Below the pieces are notes generated by a model. It had not been told where the DNA came from. It ran no database searches and saw only the letters and a program-made list of their open reading frames with translations. Both the position numbers and the translations under genes were made by a program. A DNA stretch of 64,000 bases from CAIOSQ01 sp041178225 (GTDB taxonomy: Bacteria > Pseudomonadota > Alphaproteobacteria > CACIAM-22H2): contig JBEGVV010000086.1 of assembly GCA_041178225.1 (NCBI GenBank), forward strand, positions 1 through 64,000, written 5' to 3'. Within the stretch, counting starts at the first letter, position 1. Every line of letters starts with the position of its first letter. Below are positions 18,261 to 26,857 of the stretch, one piece after another.

Positions 18261-19286
18261 ATGACCACTCGCAGGATGTTCACCGCCGGCGCGGCCGGCC
18301 TTGCCACGCTCGCACTCGCGCCCGGCGCCAAGGCGCAGGCGCTGGAGAAGCCGAAGCTGACGATCGGCGTCGGCGGCAAGCCGCTGCTCTACTACCTGCC
18401 GCTCACCATCGCGGAGACGCGCGGCTTCTTCCGCGAGGAGGGGCTGCAGGTCGAGACGAACGACTTCGGCGGCGGCTCGCGCGCGCTGCAGGCGCTGCTC
18501 GGCGGCTCGGTGGACCTGGTCACGGGCGCCTACGAGCACACGATCCGCATGCAGACCAAGGGCCAGGACGTGCGCGCCGTGCTCGAGCTCGGCCGCTTCC
18601 CGGGCATCGTGCTCGCCGTGCGCAAGGACCGCGCGGGGCAGATCAAGGGGCCGGCCGACCTCAAGGGCGCGAAGATCGGCGTCACCGCGCCGGGATCCTC
18701 GACCAACTTCTTCGTCAACTTCCTGATGGCGAAGGCCGGGGCCAACCCGAAGGACGCCGCCTTCATCGGCGTGGGCACCGGGCTGAGCGCGGTGGCCGCG
18801 ATGAAGAAGGGCGAGATCGACGCGATCTCGAACCTCGACCCGGTGATCTCGAAGCTGGAGACCGACGGCGACATCGTCGTCATGGCCGACACGCGCACCG
18901 AGGCCGGCACCAAGGCGATCTTCGGCGGCGCCAACCCGGCCGCGGTCGTCTACATGCGCAACGACTTCATCGAGCGCCACCCGAACACGACCCAGGCCAT
19001 CGTCAACGCCTTCCACAAGGCGCTGCGCTGGATCGCCACGGCGAGCCCCGACGACATCGCGAAGTCGGTGCCGGAGACCTACTACCTCGGCGACCGCGCG
19101 CTCTACGTGCGCGCCGTGAAGGCCTCGCTCGAGACCTACTCGCGCGACGGCATCATCCGGCTCGACGGCATGCGGAGCGCGCTCGGCATGCTCAAGGAGT
19201 TCGACGACGAACTGAAGAACGTCCGGGACGAGGACCTGCCCAGGACCTTCGTCGAGCGCTTCGCGCGCAAGGCGGGCGGCGGCTGA
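18261..19286 (+). CDS. ABC transporter substrate-binding protein, NitT/TauT type
   Basis: This 341-residue periplasmic protein has a Tat-like signal (TTRRMFTAGAAGLATLAL, cleavage near AKAQA). The mature fold is of the SsuA/ThiY/TauA class: LPLTIAETRGFFREEGL, FGGGSRALQALLGGSVDLV and GVTAPGSSTNFFVN. The ATG is preceded by AGGAGGAAACC. It is the third gene of an ATPase-permease-binding protein operon. Ligands of this class include sulfonates, taurine, nitrate, thiamine precursors and phthalate-like aromatics; the sequence alone does not decide. Confidence 0.92.
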   Translation: MTTRRMFTAGAAGLATLALAPGAKAQALEKPKLTIGVGGKPLLYYLPLTIAETRGFFREEGLQVETNDFGGGSRALQALLGGSVDLVTGAYEHTIRMQTKGQDVRAVLELGRFPGIVLAVRKDRAGQIKGPADLKGAKIGVTAPGSSTNFFVNFLMAKAGANPKDAAFIGVGTGLSAVAAMKKGEIDAISNLDPVISKLETDGDIVVMADTRTEAGTKAIFGGANPAAVVYMRNDFIERHPNTTQAIVNAFHKALRWIATASPDDIAKSVPETYYLGDRALYVRAVKASLETYSRDGIIRLDGMRSALGMLKEFDDELKNVRDEDLPRTFVERFARKAGGG

Positions 19287-19293
19287 CCCGGCT

Positions 19294-19317
19294 GGGCGGG
19301 TGCCCGCCCTGGCGGGC
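19294..19317 (+). terminator. GC-rich alternating stems after the binding protein gene
   Basis: GGGCGGG (19294-19300) can pair with CCCGCCC (19303-19309), or GCCCGCC (19302-19308) with GGCGGGC (19311-19317). These overlapping stems begin eight bases after the stop and probably end or protect the ABC operon transcript. There is no T-run. Confidence 0.5.
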
Positions 19318-19387
19318 TGATCCACCCGCTATGGATCGGATAGCCGTGGCCGGCTTCGCGACCTGCATCGATCCTTGCTCCCAAGGC

Positions 19388-19430
19388 CGTGGCGCGCTGG
19401 CGCCACGCCTCGCCGCACGAGCGGCGAGGC
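19388..19430 (+). promoter_or_regulatory. Two tandem perfect hairpins upstream of a hypothetical gene
   Basis: The first stem pairs 19388-19395 with 19400-19407 (8 bp, loop GCTG). The second pairs 19407-19416 with 19421-19430 (10 bp, loop ACGA). They share one base, lie about 100 bases past the ABC operon and end 23 bases before the likely GTG start of the next gene. They could be a terminator for the ABC operon or a leader structure controlling the following gene. Confidence 0.6.
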
Positions 19431-19453
19431 CCGGGGCCAGGAGGAGCAACGAC

Positions 19454-20005
19454 GTGCTGGTCCTTAGCGAGATAAGCGTGTCGCGCGCGCGTTTGGCCCG
19501 CATCCTCGCCGCCTGCGCGCGCGCGCCGGCCGTGGTGGTCGATTTCTACCGGCCCGTCGGCCTTGTCCACCAGCGCGAGCACTACTTCCTCGACGTGGTC
19601 GACGCCGAGGGCAACATCCAGGGATCGGTCGCCGCCGGAGAGGGGTGGTCCGGCGCGATGGTCTGGACGAACCTGCACGAGATCAGGCGGGCCCTGCGGC
19701 AGCGGCAGGACGCGTTCGTCTGCCTCCAGGTCGGGCACGAGACCCTCCTCGTCGATGGTCGCCCGGTATCCTACGCGGATCCGCTCAAGGGCCTCGACAT
19801 CGCGCGTGCCGAGGGCGGCCCCCCGGTCGTGGAGTTCGCGGACGAGCCCGAACCGGTCCTCGTCCTTGGAATCGACGACACCGCCGATGCAGCCGATGGG
19901 CACGCGACCCTGCGCCATGCGGCGATCGAGGTCCCGCCGGCCATCGCCGGCTTGCCGGTCGAGGGCGTGGCATGGCTCGGCGGCGAGGGAAAGCCGGCAT
20001 CCTGA
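19454..20005 (+). CDS. Hypothetical protein
   Basis: This 183-residue protein has no recognised family. The GTG at 19454 follows GAGGAG, so it is preferred over an ATG at 19331 that would run through two strong hairpins. The sequence looks globular and soluble: SRARLARILAACARAPAVVVDFYRP, then DVVDAEGNIQGSV and HETLLVDGRPVSYADP, ending in an acidic region (ADEPEPVLVLGIDDTADAAD) and a C-terminus rich in glycine. No signal peptide or membrane span is seen. Third positions are strongly G/C, supporting real coding. It stands alone between the ABC operon and the lipoprotein gene. Confidence 0.65.
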   Translation: MLVLSEISVSRARLARILAACARAPAVVVDFYRPVGLVHQREHYFLDVVDAEGNIQGSVAAGEGWSGAMVWTNLHEIRRALRQRQDAFVCLQVGHETLLVDGRPVSYADPLKGLDIARAEGGPPVVEFADEPEPVLVLGIDDTADAADGHATLRHAAIEVPPAIAGLPVEGVAWLGGEGKPAS

Positions 20006-20141
20006 CATCCGGAACGTGGCCGGGGCGCTCCATCCGGAACGGATGAATCCCCGGCGCGATCGCGGCGAATCGACTCATCTTGGCGCTGCCGCGTGCATGC
20101 GATGCTGGGTCGGGCCTTCCGCCCCGTCCTGGCCGCTTGCT

Positions 20142-20170
20142 CGGGGACATGTTCCCCGGGGCGTCGCCCC
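20142..20170 (+). promoter_or_regulatory. Leader hairpins upstream of the lipoprotein gene
   Basis: CGGGGA (20142-20147) pairs with TCCCCG (20153-20158), loop CATGT. GGGGC (20158-20162) pairs with GCCCC (20166-20170). The two stems share a base, so they are nearly exclusive. They sit 35-60 bases before the lipoprotein ATG in an otherwise empty 199-base gap and may be leader structure or the terminator of the preceding gene. Confidence 0.35.
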
Positions 20171-20204
20171 GACGAATTGATCTTCGCAGGGTGGGTGGAC
20201 TGAC

Positions 20205-20855
20205 ATGCGCATCCCAATGATCGCGGCCATGCCGATCGCGCTTGCGATGGCGCTGGCCGGGTGCAGCATGCAGCAGGCTGCGCCCTTCGTCGTCGTCCTC
20301 CCGGTCGCTGTCGAGCTCGCGCTCGCCGAGGCGACCAAGGACGCGCGCGAGATCGGGCGCTTCGGGGCCTGGACAGCGGCGCAGGCAGGATATCCTGGTC
20401 GCCGCGCCTGCTTCGTCTCCGCGGCGCCTGCCTCGACGCTTCAGTTGCCGACGCGCATCGCCGATGTCCCGGCATCGCCGTCCGCCGCGCGCAGCGCCCC
20501 CGCCCAGCGCAGGAAGGAAGCCGTCGCTTTGGTGGTGTCGCAGCGCAGCGCCGGCCCGGTTCGCGACGAGGTCTCCTTTCGCGCCGGCTGGGATCTCGCC
20601 GCGGGGCGCGAGGTCGCGATCTCGGTCGATGGCCGCCAGGTCGCGACGCTCGCGCGACGCACCGCGCTGGAGCCGGACATAGCCCATGCGCGCGACGCGG
20701 CAGCAGGACCCGCGATCGTCGCGGCCCTGCGCGCGGGCAAGCGCCTCGAGGTCGTGAGCATCGGGCCGGCGAGCGCGACGAACAGGGACAGCTTCGACCT
20801 CGCCAGGTTCGGCGAGGCGCTCGACGCCGCGAACGCGGCCTGCGGCCTGCGCTAG
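20205..20855 (+). CDS. Lipoprotein with an IalB-like domain
   Basis: This 216-residue protein has a lipoprotein signal with lipobox LAGC and lipidated Cys20. The C-terminal half (about 105-215) resembles the invasion-associated locus B beta-sandwich: EVSFRAGWDL, EVAISVDGRQVATL, VAALRAGKRLEVVSIG and SFDLARFGEALDAANAAC. The segment between 45 and 100 is low in structure signals. It should sit in the inner or outer membrane facing the periplasm. The role of IalB proteins outside Bartonella is poorly known, often linked to envelope stress. Its neighbours are outer-membrane and FecR-type envelope genes. The IalB match is by eye and moderate. Confidence 0.7.
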   Translation: MRIPMIAAMPIALAMALAGCSMQQAAPFVVVLPVAVELALAEATKDAREIGRFGAWTAAQAGYPGRRACFVSAAPASTLQLPTRIADVPASPSAARSAPAQRRKEAVALVVSQRSAGPVRDEVSFRAGWDLAAGREVAISVDGRQVATLARRTALEPDIAHARDAAAGPAIVAALRAGKRLEVVSIGPASATNRDSFDLARFGEALDAANAACGLR

Positions 20856-20919
20856 CGCGTGGTCGCCCGGGGCTGGCCTCTCGCAAGGGCGTCGACCATG
20901 CGCCAGGCCGCTGGCGCGG

Positions 20920-22329
20920 TCAGAAGCGCTTCACCAGGAGCGTCTGCAGGCGGAGATTCGAGTAGTCGTAGTTCGGGATGTTCGACCGGGCCGCGAAGTG
21001 CTCGGCGGAGAAGGTCAGCGTGACGTCCTCGAGCGAGGCGGCCACTTCCTGGCCGGCCCAGCCGAACAGGTTGCCGAGCGGAAGCGTGTAGCCGGTCTTG
21101 AAGCGGCGGTTGTCGTCGCGCCGCGAGAAGGAAGCGATCGACGCGTCCGGCTCGTCGTAGCTGTCCGTGCCGATGGACGCGGATGTCGCGATGAACTGTC
21201 CGTCGCCCAGCAGCCAGAGATGGCTCAGCGATGCCTCGTGCCCGCCATAGGCGTTGTAGGATTCCTCGGCCGCCTTGCGAGTCAGGACGAGGCTGGCGCC
21301 GAGGCGATGCGAGGGCGCGAAGGACCAAGCCCCGCCGATCTCTAGATCGTAGCGGCCGCCGCTGCGCGTCGGCGCCGTCGCGGCCGACGACGTCGCCTGG
21401 AACGTCTGGGTCTGCGCCCATGCGGAGGCATGGATGTCCACGGTCCTCGATGGCGCCCAGTCGGCACGCAGCTTCGTGCCTGAGGAATGGAGATAGGGCT
21501 GGTAGTCCAGCCGGACCCGGGAATGGGTCAGCAGGGGCGAGACCGAAAGTCCATCGGCCAGCTTGAGCGAGGCCCCGCCCTCGAGGCTCAGGGCGCCGAG
21601 GTCCTGGGTGTCGATCTCGACCTGGTTCGCGACGTAGCCGACCGCGTTGAAGACGAGCTCGTGCTCGTCCTGGTGGCCGAGGTCGTGGCGTATCCCGATC
21701 GTGCCAAGCAGGAGCTGGCCGATGTCGCTCTTGCGGTGGGGTGTCGCCGCGAAGGGAAGGTCGCCGACGAAGTTCACCTTCTCGCGCGGGAACGCGTTGC
21801 GGTTGCCGTTGTACTCGAGGCCGGTCCCGAGCGAGTACGCCACACGGGTGGTCCGGCTGCGCTTCGCGATCTCCTCGAGGTATCGCTGCGCCTCGATCCG
21901 CGATTCGGGCGAGAGCTGGCTGGCATCCAGCGCCCGCAGCTCGCGCTCGGCCTCCTGGATGTTGTCCAGGCGGAAGAGCACGATCGCGTAGAGGAGGCGG
22001 ATCTCAGCGGTGGCGGGCGCGAGCAGCATGATGCGCTCGAGCGTCGTCACCGCGCTCTTGAGGTCGCCCTGCGCGACGCGCTGCTGCACGAAGCGGATGT
22101 TGAGCGCCACGTCGTCGGGGCTGCGCAGCAGTTCCTCGAAGGTCACCGTCGGCCCTGCCGGCCTGGCACGCTGGCGCGACGACCCGAGCCCTTCGCCCTC
22201 GGCCTCGAGCTGCTGCTGGATGCGCTCCGGGGCGCGTTCGGGCTGGGAAGGCTGTGCCAACGCCACGGCCCCGTGGAGCAACAGAAGGAGCGCGATCGAT
22301 GCCCCGAGCCTGCCGTTTGCGTGTTCCAC
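20920..22329 (-). CDS. TPR plus outer-membrane beta-barrel protein, Slam/DUF560-like
   Basis: This 469-residue protein has a signal peptide (about 1-25, ALAQP cleavage) and a short periplasmic linker. A helical TPR-like section follows (about 60-155: ALNIRFVQQRVAQGDLKSAVTTLERI, LFRLDNIQEAERELRAL). From about 170 alternating amphipathic strands run to the end, which finishes in the outer-membrane signature VKRF. This layout matches surface lipoprotein assembly modifiers (Slam, DUF560), which move lipoproteins to the cell surface, or a related export porin. It is divergent from a FecR-domain gene and convergent with the IalB-like lipoprotein gene, a possible client. The Slam assignment is by architecture and needs a profile search. 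Confidence 0.7.
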   Translation of the reverse strand: MEHANGRLGASIALLLLLHGAVALAQPSQPERAPERIQQQLEAEGEGLGSSRQRARPAGPTVTFEELLRSPDDVALNIRFVQQRVAQGDLKSAVTTLERIMLLAPATAEIRLLYAIVLFRLDNIQEAERELRALDASQLSPESRIEAQRYLEEIAKRSRTTRVAYSLGTGLEYNGNRNAFPREKVNFVGDLPFAATPHRKSDIGQLLLGTIGIRHDLGHQDEHELVFNAVGYVANQVEIDTQDLGALSLEGGASLKLADGLSVSPLLTHSRVRLDYQPYLHSSGTKLRADWAPSRTVDIHASAWAQTQTFQATSSAATAPTRSGGRYDLEIGGAWSFAPSHRLGASLVLTRKAAEESYNAYGGHEASLSHLWLLGDGQFIATSASIGTDSYDEPDASIASFSRRDDNRRFKTGYTLPLGNLFGWAGQEVAASLEDVTLTFSAEHFAARSNIPNYDYSNLRLQTLLVKRF

Positions 22330-22538
22330 GATTCGATCGTCCGGGAAGGGAACGGGGCGCGACGCCCGTTCTGGAGCGAGCTCGCAGCATCGGGTTTCGC
22401 CACGCGGCGCGCCGCCGAACTTCGACCAATGCGGAGATATCTCGCCCCTTGCTGTAGCGCGACGCGTGCTGCTGTCGGAGCGTCCGGCCCGCCTCGGCCA
22501 GCGGGGATCCCGGAAGCCTTGGAAACAGGCGAAACCCG
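22330..22538. promoter_or_regulatory. Divergent control region between the barrel gene and the FecR-domain gene
   Basis: These 209 bases hold no gene. An inverted repeat GAACGGG (22350-22356) / CCCGTTC (22365-22371) lies about 20 bases upstream of the leftward barrel gene and could be an operator. A relatively AT-rich GGAGATATCTC is found near 22433. No clear sigma-70 boxes could be assigned. Confidence 0.35.
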
Positions 22539-24176
22539 ATGTCCAGATCCGCAGCCGTCCTTGCCATCGCCCTCGCGTCCTGGGTGGGAGCCGCCGCAGC
22601 CCCTTCCGGCGCGCAGCAGCCCGGCGATGGCCGCGTCGGCACCGCGGCGGCGGTTCGCGGGGCCGTTCAGCTCGCGGCGCTCGGGCCCGCGCCGACCAGT
22701 CTCGCGCGGCAGGTCGGCACGGTGGTCACGAGCGGATCCCCGCTGTTCCTGGGCGACGCGATCGAATCCGGGCCCGGGGCAGGGCTGCAGGTCCTGCTTG
22801 CGGACGAAACCGTCTTCACGATCGGCCCCGACGCGCGTCTCACCATCGACGAGTTCGTCTACAGCCCTGCAGGCGGTGCCGGGCGCCTCACGGCGACCGT
22901 CGCGCGCGGCGCCTTCCGCATGATCAGCGGGAAGGTCGCCGCGGCGGGACCGGACGCGATGCGCGTCAGGACGCCGGTGGCCACGATCGGCATCCGGGGC
23001 ACGATGGTCGGCGGCGAGGTCGGCCAACGGGGCGAGACCTTCGTCGTCCTGCTCGGCCCGGGCCCGCGCGCGATGGCGGAAGGCCAGCGCGTCGGCCGCA
23101 TCGCGGTCTTCGCCAACGCGGCGCCGCCGGGCCAGGCCGTGGAGATCACGCGCGCGGGATTCGGCACCACGGTCTCGGCGCCGTCGATCGCGCCGCCGCC
23201 ACCCGCGCGCATCGACCAGGCGCGCATCCAGCAGCTTGGCGCATCGCTGCAGAGCCGCGGCGCACCGCCGCCATCTCCGGCCGCGCCGGCCGCACAGCAG
23301 GGACAGGGCGGCGCGCAGGCCGCCGCCCCGCAGCAGCAAGGCCAGGCCGCGCCGGCCCCTGGCTCCGAGCCGCCGGCTGCAAGTGCGGCAGCCGCCGCGG
23401 CGATCGAGCCCGGTGCACCGCCCCCGACACCACAGGCGGCGCCCGCGCCGATCGTCCCGCCGGTCGCCGCCTTCGCGCCGCCCATGCCGACAGATCTCGG
23501 CGCGATGGTCGTCGACCTCGGCTCCGCGGTCCGCCTGGCGGTGCAGCAGGCGAACGAGCAGCAGCTGGCTCCGGGCAGCACCACCACCACGGCGACGAAC
23601 GCGGCATTCACCCTGCCGGAGATCGCCCGCCAGGCTCAGCTCAATGCGACGCTGCCGCAGAACGTGGTGCTGCCGCTCGCCATCCAGCTCGACTGGTCGA
23701 ACATCCCCGACCTCGACCTCCACATGACCGCGCCCGACGGTGCCGGGGGCAGGGCGCATGTCTTCTTCGGCAATACCGGCAGCTACAACTCGGCGCCTTT
23801 CGTGAAGCTCGGCAACGACCGCGTCGCCAGCATAGGCGGGTCCGAGGTCATGGCGATAAACGGGCTGACGACGACGAACCTCCCGGCCGACAACCTGTAT
23901 CGCGCCACGGTCCATAACTTCGGCGACCAGTCCGCAAGCGGCACGACGCTATCGAGCCTCTCCAACGCGACGGTCAAGGTCGTGACCGGCGGCACGCTCG
24001 ACGTGTCCGGCAACACGGGCGACCGGATCTCCGGCGGCACCACGCGCGGCGTCTTCACCGTGCCGCAAGGCGGTGCCGGGAACGCGTGGGTCGTGCTGGA
24101 GATCAATCCCCTCACGCGGGTCGTGAAGCCCGTCGGCACGATCACGAACATGCCCAATCCCGCCTCCGCCCCATGA
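22539..24176 (+). CDS. Exported FecR-domain protein with Pro/Gln/Ala-rich linker
   Basis: This 545-residue protein has a signal peptide (about 1-26, PSGAQQ). Residues about 33-210 form a FecR-type domain (GTAAAVRGAVQL, LFLGDAIESGPGAGLQVLLADETVF, VRTPVATIGIRGTMVGGEV). This periplasmic fold is found in sigma-regulators and, often, next to CHASE2 cyclases. Residues about 220-320 are a low-complexity Pro/Gln/Ala linker. The C-terminal part (about 375-545) contains PDLDLHMTAPDGAGG and YRATVHNFG, reminiscent of YfaP-like beta domains. It is followed by cNMP-binding and cyclase genes in the same direction. It may be the periplasmic signal partner of that cyclase, which is inference from repeated co-occurrence of such genes. 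Confidence 0.8.
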   Translation: MSRSAAVLAIALASWVGAAAAPSGAQQPGDGRVGTAAAVRGAVQLAALGPAPTSLARQVGTVVTSGSPLFLGDAIESGPGAGLQVLLADETVFTIGPDARLTIDEFVYSPAGGAGRLTATVARGAFRMISGKVAAAGPDAMRVRTPVATIGIRGTMVGGEVGQRGETFVVLLGPGPRAMAEGQRVGRIAVFANAAPPGQAVEITRAGFGTTVSAPSIAPPPPARIDQARIQQLGASLQSRGAPPPSPAAPAAQQGQGGAQAAAPQQQGQAAPAPGSEPPAASAAAAAAIEPGAPPPTPQAAPAPIVPPVAAFAPPMPTDLGAMVVDLGSAVRLAVQQANEQQLAPGSTTTTATNAAFTLPEIARQAQLNATLPQNVVLPLAIQLDWSNIPDLDLHMTAPDGAGGRAHVFFGNTGSYNSAPFVKLGNDRVASIGGSEVMAINGLTTTNLPADNLYRATVHNFGDQSASGTTLSSLSNATVKVVTGGTLDVSGNTGDRISGGTTRGVFTVPQGGAGNAWVVLEINPLTRVVKPVGTITNMPNPASAP

Positions 24177-24215
24177 GGGGCGCTTTCCCGTCCGCCGCGG
24201 GCGGCTGAGCCTGCG

Positions 24216-24587
24216 ATGCGAAGCGATGGCCGCGGCGCCTCGATGCGCCCTCGCGTCTTCCGTCCCGGCGAGATCGTCTTCCTCGAGGGCATGCACGGCG
24301 AGGAAGCCTTCCTCCTGAAGGAGGGCGCGGTGGAGATCTTCCGTTCGTCCGGGTCGGGAGAGGTGGTCCTCGCCACGATCACGCCCGGGGACATCTTCGG
24401 GGAGATGGCGCTCGTCGACTCCCGGCCGCGTTCGGCGAGCGCGCGCTGCGTCGGCGTCGTCGTGGCGACCCCGATCCCGCGCCGGCTCCTCGAGCAGGAA
24501 CTCGCGCGGAGCCCGATGATCGTGCGGGCCCTCGTCGAGCGCTACATCCGCATCATCCGCGACGCCAATCGCCGGCTGGGGGACTGA
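24216..24587 (+). CDS. Single-domain cyclic nucleotide-binding protein
   Basis: This 123-residue soluble protein is little more than one cNMP-binding beta-roll. The phosphate-binding cassette is well kept: GDIFGEMAL with Glu63 and SRPRSASA with Arg72. These residues contact the ribose and cyclic phosphate in CRP-like proteins. A C-terminal helix follows (LVERYIRIIRDANRRLGD) but there is no DNA-binding helix-turn-helix, so it is not a transcription factor. The start could be 24216 or the ATG at 24243; neither has a strong ribosome-binding site. One base separates its stop from the GTG of the CHASE2 cyclase, so the two are coupled. It may be a feedback or adaptor subunit for the cyclase product. 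Confidence 0.88.
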   Translation: MRSDGRGASMRPRVFRPGEIVFLEGMHGEEAFLLKEGAVEIFRSSGSGEVVLATITPGDIFGEMALVDSRPRSASARCVGVVVATPIPRRLLEQELARSPMIVRALVERYIRIIRDANRRLGD

Positions 24588-24588
24588 C

Positions 24589-26844
24589 GTGACCATTCGC
24601 AGCTTCGCCGCCGTCCTTCGCCGCGGCATATCGGTCATCGTGCCGAGCGTCCTGCTCGTCCTCGTCCTCGTCCTGCGCCAGGCGGACCCGGGCGACGTGC
24701 TCACCGATTTCCGCAATCGCGTCTTCGACCTCTACCAGCGCCTCGAGCCGCGTGCCCAGTCGGACGCGCCCGTGCGGATCGTCGACATCGACGACGAGAC
24801 GCTGGCGCGGCTTGGCATCCAGTGGCCATGGCCGCGCACGATCCTCGCGCGCATGACGACCGCGCTCGCCGAGGCCGGCGCCGCGGCGATCGTCTTCGAC
24901 GTCGTCTTCGCGGAACCCGATCGCACGTCGCCGGCAAGCGCCGCCAGGATCTGGAACCTGCCCGAGGACGACGTCGAACTGCGCGCGAGGCTCGAGGCCA
25001 TTGCCGACCACGATCGCGTCTTCGCCGAGGCGATCGCCGCGGCCGGCAACGTCGTGACCGGCTTCGCCCTGACGCCCGACAGGACGGCCGCGCGACCCCT
25101 GCCGCGCGGTGGCTTCGCCGTCGCGGGAGACGACCCGCGGGAATTCCTGCGCGGGCGCTATGCCGGGGCGGTGACGACCCTGCCGGACCTCGAGCGGGCC
25201 GCGGCGGGCAACGGCTTCATGAACTTCGCCCCCGGGACGGATCTCGTGGTCAGGTCCGTCCCGTTGCTCCTCGCCTCGCAGGATGGCCGGCTCCATCCGA
25301 GCCTGGTCGCGGAGGCCTTGCGGGTCGCGCAGGGTGCCCGCACCTCGATCGTGAAGTCGTCCGGAGCGAGCGGCGAGACGGCCTTCGGCGCGCGCTCGGG
25401 CATCAACCAGGTCAAGATCGGCCAGTTCGTCGTCCCGACCGACGCGCAGGGCGGCATCGTCGCGCATTATGCGCGCCGCCGGGACGGGCTCTACGTCCCC
25501 GCCTGGAAGGTGCTCGACGGGGCCGCGGACGCGGCGGAATTCGATGGCGCCATCGTCCTGGTCGGCACGTCGGCCGCCGGGCTGCGCGACCTGCGCCCAT
25601 CTCCGATCGATCCGCTCATGCCCGGCGTCGAGGCGCATGCGCAGGCGCTCGAGCAGATCCTGCTCGGGCACTTCCTGTCGCGTCCGGACTGGGCGGATGG
25701 CGTGGAATGGCTGACCACGCTGGTCCTTGGCGGCGCGATGATCGCGCTCCTCGCGACGGTCGGCGCCCTCGCGTCCGCCCTCGTCGGCTTCGCGGCGGTC
25801 GGAGGCATCATCGTCGCATCCTGGTACTGCTACCGCGAGATATTGTGGCTCTTCGACCCGGTCTTCCCGGCCGCGGCGTCGCTCGCCATCTACCTGTCGG
25901 GCTCCCTCATCGGCTACCTGCGCACCGAGGCGGAGCGCAAGCAGGTGCGTGGCGCCTTCTCGCAGTACCTGTCGCCGGACCTCGTCGAGCGGCTGGCGCG
26001 CGATCCGTCGTTGCTGCGCCTGGGCGGCGAGACCCGGAACCTCACGCTGATGTTCTGCGACGTCCGCGGCTTCACGTCGATCTCGGAGCGGTTCAAGGCC
26101 GATCCCCAGCGGCTTACCCAGCTCATCAACCGGTTGCTCACGCCGATGACCGAGGTGGTCCTCGAGCGCCGGGGGACGATCGACAAGTACATGGGCGACT
26201 GCATCATGGCGTTCTGGAACGCGCCGCTCGACAACCCGGCGCACGCCGTCGATGCCTGCGCCTCGGCGCTCGCCATCCAGTCCTGCCTCGCCGACCTCAA
26301 CGCGGAGCTCGCGCGCGAGGCGTTGGCCGCCGGCGAGAAGCACCAGGACCTTGCCGTCGCGATCGGGATCAACACCGGCGACTGCGTCGTCGGCAACATG
26401 GGATCGCGGCAGCGCTTCGACTACTCGGCGCTGGGCGACACCGTGAACCTGGCGTCGAGGCTGGAAGGGCAGTCGCGCGCCTATGGCGTCGACATCGTCG
26501 TGGGTTCCTCGACCCGCTCCGCGGCCGGGGGGCTCGCGGCGATCGAGCTCGACCTCATCGTCGTCAAGGGCAAGAGCGAGCCCGAGAGGATCCACGCTCT
26601 CCTCGGCGGCGAGGACGAGGCGCGCACGCCGGCGTTTCGCGACTTCGCGGCGCTGCACGACAGGATGCTCGCGGCCTATCGCGGGCAGGCCTGGGACGAA
26701 GCGGTCGAGATCTCGGCGCGCTGCGCCGCCGCCCGGCCGACCCTGTCCGCGCTCTACGCGATGTACGAGAAGCGCATCGCCCAATACCGGGCCGAACCGC
26801 CTGGCAGCGACTGGGACGGCGTCTTCGTCGCCAGGAGCAAGTGA
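24589..26844 (+). CDS. CHASE2-domain class III adenylate/guanylate cyclase
   Basis: This 751-residue membrane protein has an N-terminal membrane anchor, an extracytoplasmic CHASE2 sensor (about 30-370, with VRIVDIDDETLARLGIQWPWPR), three further spans (about 375-445) and a cytoplasmic class III cyclase domain (about 475-660). Metal-binding Asp491 (FCDVRGFT) and Asp537 (YMGDCIMAFW) are present. So are Lys533 and Asp617, the adenine-selecting pair, and transition-state Asn620 and Arg624 (NLASRLEG). It should therefore make cAMP. A C-terminal extension (about 670-751) is helical. It starts at GTG one base after the cNMP gene. The sensor ligand is unknown. The nearby redox operon encodes two more cNMP-binding folds, making this cyclase the likely source of their ligand. 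Confidence 0.93.
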   Translation: MTIRSFAAVLRRGISVIVPSVLLVLVLVLRQADPGDVLTDFRNRVFDLYQRLEPRAQSDAPVRIVDIDDETLARLGIQWPWPRTILARMTTALAEAGAAAIVFDVVFAEPDRTSPASAARIWNLPEDDVELRARLEAIADHDRVFAEAIAAAGNVVTGFALTPDRTAARPLPRGGFAVAGDDPREFLRGRYAGAVTTLPDLERAAAGNGFMNFAPGTDLVVRSVPLLLASQDGRLHPSLVAEALRVAQGARTSIVKSSGASGETAFGARSGINQVKIGQFVVPTDAQGGIVAHYARRRDGLYVPAWKVLDGAADAAEFDGAIVLVGTSAAGLRDLRPSPIDPLMPGVEAHAQALEQILLGHFLSRPDWADGVEWLTTLVLGGAMIALLATVGALASALVGFAAVGGIIVASWYCYREILWLFDPVFPAAASLAIYLSGSLIGYLRTEAERKQVRGAFSQYLSPDLVERLARDPSLLRLGGETRNLTLMFCDVRGFTSISERFKADPQRLTQLINRLLTPMTEVVLERRGTIDKYMGDCIMAFWNAPLDNPAHAVDACASALAIQSCLADLNAELAREALAAGEKHQDLAVAIGINTGDCVVGNMGSRQRFDYSALGDTVNLASRLEGQSRAYGVDIVVGSSTRSAAGGLAAIELDLIVVKGKSEPERIHALLGGEDEARTPAFRDFAALHDRMLAAYRGQAWDEAVEISARCAAARPTLSALYAMYEKRIAQYRAEPPGSDWDGVFVARSK

Positions 26845-26857
26845 GCGCGCTGCCCGT

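Noticed and set aside
23281..23470. Gln/Ala/Pro-rich stretch in the FecR-domain protein as a separate gene or frameshift
   Set aside because: The frame is continuous with domains on both sides, and low-complexity linkers are common in this type of exported protein.
22010..23917. Long open frames overlapping the FecR-domain gene on both strands
   Set aside because: They run through the divergent control region and the Pro/Gln linker without coding-like third-position bias. The FecR frame has a signal peptide and domain motifs.
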